Source: Pomacea canaliculata
Lineage: Eukaryota; Mollusca; Gastropoda; Architaenioglossa; Ampullariidae
Reading direction: 5' to 3'
DNA length: 64,000 nucleotides
Assembly: GCF_003073045.1 (NCBI RefSeq)
Contig: NC_037597.1
Coordinates: forward strand, 26,612,158-26,676,157
The translations under genes and the position numbers were made by a program. The notes under the pieces are model-generated. The model searched no databases. It was not told the DNA's origin and saw only the letters and a list, made by a program, of their open reading frames with translations. Below are positions 60,216 to 64,000 of the stretch, one piece after another; the stretch's first letter is position 1; each line of letters starts with the position of its first letter.

Positions 60216-60634
60216 CACTTAAAGATGTACTAATCTGTGTTATCACGATTTTGATCTCTATGTGGGGCCTCAACAAGACTTTTAGTAAAGTGAGACAGGT
60301 TGCTTTTACAAAGGTTATGGCCGCATGGTAGCCATGAGAGATGACAATTTACTATGAGTCCTGATGTTGCAGCAGAGGGGCTGCAGTAGAAGAAAAGTAT
60401 GTTGTCAGTAATCGTTGAATACTGCAAAAAGAAAAAAAAAAACTAAATCTGAAAAAGAACAAACACAAGCCATATAACCTCTAGTACATACGGATCATTG
60501 CCCTTGTTAATTACACTATCGATCTGCCTCATGAACTAATCAAACATACGCACTTACACATCAAATTCTCGACAAGTGCTGTGTCACCTCTTTTGGTGAT
60601 GGAGATGGCAGTGAGACTGGAGCTGTGGGGAGGT

Positions 60635-60665
60635 GTGTGTGTTGTGTGTTTGTGTGTGTGTGTGA
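60635..60665 (+). repeat. (GT)n microsatellite
   Basis: GTGTGT runs broken by TT, next to a GA-rich stretch. Confidence 0.85.
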
Positions 60666-61589
60666 GTGAGGGGGAGGGGCCAGGAGTGGTTAAACGGGGA
60701 AAGAGACGCCGACATTATATCAGGTGCGCACTTGACAAAGGCGCCGATCACATTACCGGATATTACCTGGCTTATTGCAGCACCAATCTATCGATCGCAA
60801 GCAAACCCTATACGTACCCCAGAGCGCTCAGGTCACGTGCTCCGCGAATGAGGTCGCAGCTGAAAGTTTCCCACAGAAATTATTTTAATCAAATCGTATC
60901 CCTGACACACCTGACTTACATCATTTTTGCGCGGTTGTAACGGATGGTGTTGTTATTTGTCGTTATACATTTCAGCGATTTGATTATTGTGGGGCCCTGC
61001 ACGGGATGAGTTCCCTTCATGGCGCCCCGGAGCCATGCAGCATCATCATCAGCACCGAGGTCCGTTGTGGAAGCAACAGATGTTGTTCATGTTCACAGCT
61101 TTGCACGGTGATTTGCTGTGTCCTGTTCCCAAGCGCACAACCCCGTGTCAGCATCCTTTATGTTCGTACATGCACGCGCGAGTGTGTTGTGTGTGTGCGC
61201 GCGCGTGTTGCAGCTGTTTAATGTGCACGAAATTGCAGAGTGGATCAAATGTGATTCCAGTGGGTATCTGGGTTTGATCCCTGAGGTCTTAATGAGGATA
61301 TTGACATCATCTCTTGTTGTACTCTTTTTTTTTCAGCTGTCGCTGCACTTTAAAATTATTTCAGTGTAAACTCCACATCTCAGCCCTCGACTCTGAGTTC
61401 ATTTTCTCTACCGTGCGTCTCTCCGACAGAGAGATAGTCAATAAACAGGGACACTGCCACTGCATTTTTTAATACTTTAACTAGTCCTGAAAAATCGTGC
61501 CCTGAATACATTTTCTTTTTGTCAGAGAGTATAGAAACCATTCTCAGACGCTCCGAACCTTGCAGACCGAACAATAAATAATACACACA

Positions 61590-62320
61590 CATTTATTCCC
61601 TCCCCGCGCGCTCTCAACCAAGACTGTCAAGTCCTCCGACAGTGCACGCGCCACAAACCGCACAGGAAGCATGGATACACGCAGGCAGGCGGGTGGAATA
61701 TCGACACACAAATGCAGTGCGCGTGTTGTACAAGCGAGCCTGATGACCAGTCGACGGCCCTGGCGACCTATACAGACCAGCGGCCATTTTTAGAAGGCGA
61801 GGGGCGAAAGACAGCTTTTATTTTCGCGGCTCATAAATGATTCAGTCCAGCTCATCAATAAAACGCAATTTGGCCGCCGGCAGAGGGCAGTGGACACGGA
61901 GAGGCGGCGAGCTGCGAAGCATGCAGCGCCGTGGCGGGGAGCGGGTAGGTACAGGAGAGGAAGAGGGGTGGGCAGCAACACCGGGAGGAACGGCAGCGGG
62001 TAGATCGCGCTGGTACGTAATACCGCGACGCCCAGGTCGCTTTCTCTTTACTGAATCATTTATAGCATAATGAAGTCACCCGAGAGCGCTCGGCGACCGC
62101 TAGGAAACGTAACTCTTCGCGCTCGCAGACAGGAAGCGGTCGGGAGCACTCGCTCGCGCATGCGCATGATGGGAGAAGAGCAGGCTGTGGTTGTCTTCGC
62201 GGTGTGAAGCAGGAGAAGGGAAGCTTCGCGACCCTCCCGGCCTTTTAATCTCATTTGCATATTGCGTGTCGACCGCGGGGCAGGTCTGTGTGCCCACCCG
62301 TTGTGCTCGGTGTGTGTGTT
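61590..62320. promoter_or_regulatory. CpG-rich island with NRF-1, POU and homeodomain-type sites
   Basis: GC-rich and CpG-rich DNA set in AT-rich surroundings. A perfect NRF-1 palindrome GCGCATGCGC is at 62156-62165 and a POU octamer ATTTGCAT at 62253-62260. Homeodomain-type words TTTTATT, CATAAAT and CAATAAAAC cluster at 61818-61865. A 14-bp perfect inverted repeat lies at 61833-61846 and 62050-62063. No coding exon was found. It could be a promoter or a developmental enhancer. Confidence 0.5.
61833..62063. repeat. 14-bp perfect inverted repeat, 203-bp spacer
   Basis: ATAAATGATTCAGT at 61833-61846 and ACTGAATCATTTAT at 62050-62063 are exact reverse complements inside the CpG island. The TGATTCAG core resembles bZIP (TGANTCA) half-site organisation next to a homeodomain-type ATAAAT. 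Confidence 0.85.
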
Positions 62321-62429
62321 TTACTAGTGGGGTTGTCCTGCCGTGCATTTGCACAGTCGGTGCTGAGCAAGCTCTCGCTACCCCATCCAACCAGCCAGCC
62401 GCCGTCCAGCTAATGATTCTGTACTGAAG

Positions 62430-64000
62430 CTCGGTGCATTTGGCAATTGGTCGCTGGAACCCTTCTTGTAAGGACTATCTCAGCTAGACAAATATTGTTG
62501 AATATTGGGTTTGCACGACGGTCAGATAGGAGACATTCTCCCCACCTCTCTCTCTGAGAAAAAATATGTATATTTTAGAGTATCTGATATAACAATATGC
62601 CACAGGTTATATAATACAGAGTTCAGAGAATATGACAGTTGTCCTCAGGAGAGGTTATCAGTGAACTTGGCCTTGATGTGTAATCATTAAACAAATATTC
62701 TTCTCATTGTCTCCTTCTCCCACACACCGCCCCACCGTCTCAGCTTGTCTAAATTTTCCCTAAAAGTTTATAAACAAGATGATGATTTCATGACCGGCAA
62801 TTATTCAAAATTTAAAAAAGAAGACTTAGACGTTTGTTTTCTGTGTTCACCTTTCGCCAGGGTAGTTTTTTCCCTTCATTTTTTCTTTTTTAAAGATTCT
62901 AGCCATTTTGTGATCCCTATGAAAAGATTTTTCCGCGCTCCCGTTGTTCCGACACAAAACGAGAAATCGGAAATGTCAGAGTTTGACAAAACCATGTATT
63001 GCCTTTAAAAACACGGCGAAATTAGACAGACTCGCATTTACAAGTTGGTTGAAATGCCAGTGGGAGACAGGAATGGCAAGTGTGTGATACTCCAGATGCT
63101 GTCGTCGTTGAGAGGAAAATAACGAGGAGCTCCAGGAGATGGTTGATGTGGCTTAAGTCTCAATCTTTCACCAGAGCTTGCTTTTTTATTTATGCATTCT
63201 TTCTTTCCTTTGCCGTTTTCTTGTTCTTTTTTATTTCTTTTCTAAATTATTTTTCTGTTTTTTAATTTTTTCATTTATTCTTCATTCCTTGCTTTCTTTT
63301 GTTCAGTTTTTTTTTTTTTTGTCTATCTTTTATTTTTGCCCGCTTGCTTACGTTTTAGTTTAAAATAAAAGTAACAATTCCGAACCACAATATAACAACT
63401 AATATATTTAATATTGTTAACCAATACTACTACTCTGGTTTGGTGCAACTCTTCTCAACTTGATTACTAAACAGTTAAAAATATGTATATCATAGTTTAG
63501 GACGGTTGTTATATCTGCGACCTCCACAACAGTGTGGGAGAGGAAGTGGAACAAGCTAAATGTGGTCCTAAGTGTCAGCCTTGATCTCTCATCAGACAAT
63601 GACACAGACGATGTTGATGTAGTTCGAGTTGTTTGATGTAACATTTGGAAATGCACAGTTATCTGTGACATGTATCCATTCTACCAAATACAATTTAGCG
63701 GCGATGCCACTCAAAACCGTAAGCTAGTATTGTGCGGTCACCCAGAGGAACAGTTCATCATTTCAGCCGGCGGTCCAATGACAGAAAAAACATGAAAGTA
63801 TCTATAGAAGCATCACTTCGGAAAATAACAAACAGCAGCATAAAGTAATAAATATTAAAGCGTGTACATCCACACATTATCGTTCTACATCATCTCCCTA
63901 TCATACTTTTTTCCCTCTTCGCTGTCTCTATTACAGGCGATAAGGATACTTATAGTATGAATCCATTACTTCGGTAATTCACTAATGCAATATTACGTCC
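62430..64000. other. Non-coding right end of window
   Basis: Nothing gene-like is visible. A long T-rich, pyrimidine-rich stretch at 63170-63360 explains the Phe-rich frames there. A (TTTTC)-like imperfect run is its main feature. Confidence 0.5.

Noticed and set aside
63178..63363. Phe-rich apparent membrane protein
   Set aside because: It is the translation of a long T-rich tract.
1..64000. CRISPR arrays, prokaryotic operons, riboswitches, rRNA genes or integrated viral genes
   Set aside because: None seen; the window is intron-rich animal nuclear DNA and the only mobile genes are non-LTR retrotransposons.

Overview
This is nuclear DNA from an animal, most likely a lophotrochozoan and probably a gastropod mollusc. 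Genes are split by many small GT-AG introns, three conserved single-copy animal genes are recognisable, and the intergenic DNA carries tRNA-derived SINEs, several non-LTR retrotransposon (LINE) remnants and many microsatellites. The phylum assignment is inference from gene architecture and repeat style, not from a diagnostic marker. There are no prokaryotic operons, CRISPR arrays or rRNA genes.

Layout. 1-22 kb is gene-dense. The last ten exons of exportin-5 (XPO5) lie on + (288-5337). Convergent to it, the whole Integrator subunit 7 gene (INTS7) lies on - (19792 down to 6533; 20 coding exons, about 965 residues in my model). INTS7 is head-to-head with COMMD1 on + (19990-21375; 3 exons, 188 residues), with 197 bp between the two ATGs. 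22-29 kb is AT-rich DNA with a truncated LINE and a near full-length APE-type LINE (25831-29015) bounded by a perfect 14-bp target-site duplication; its coding region is broken by frameshifts. 30.3-36 kb holds an unrecognised gene on -: a 570-codon exon (32740-31028) encoding a Met-rich, low-complexity protein with one C2H2 zinc finger, apparently preceded by an untranslated exon near 35.8-35.95 kb.

36-64 kb has no protein I can name. It contains GC-rich islands at about 42.9-43.2, 46.5-46.9, 47.3-47.6 and 61.6-62.3 kb. Three of them (42.9-43.2, 47.3-47.6 and 61.6-62.3 kb) carry promoter-type motifs (NRF-1, ETS, YY1, POU octamer), and two of those are followed by good splice donors. They look like promoters or first exons of genes whose bodies I cannot see, or distal enhancers. 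SINEs, LINE fragments, tandem duplications and microsatellites fill the rest.

Functionally the first three genes are housekeeping: XPO5 exports pre-miRNA and other structured RNA, INTS7 is part of the snRNA-processing and transcription-termination Integrator complex, and COMMD1 belongs to the Commander endosomal-recycling assembly. I do not see a clearly new multi-gene system. The best candidates for novelty are the Met-rich single-finger protein, the INTS7 microexon and tandem-acceptor splicing, and the 62-kb island with its 14-bp inverted repeat.
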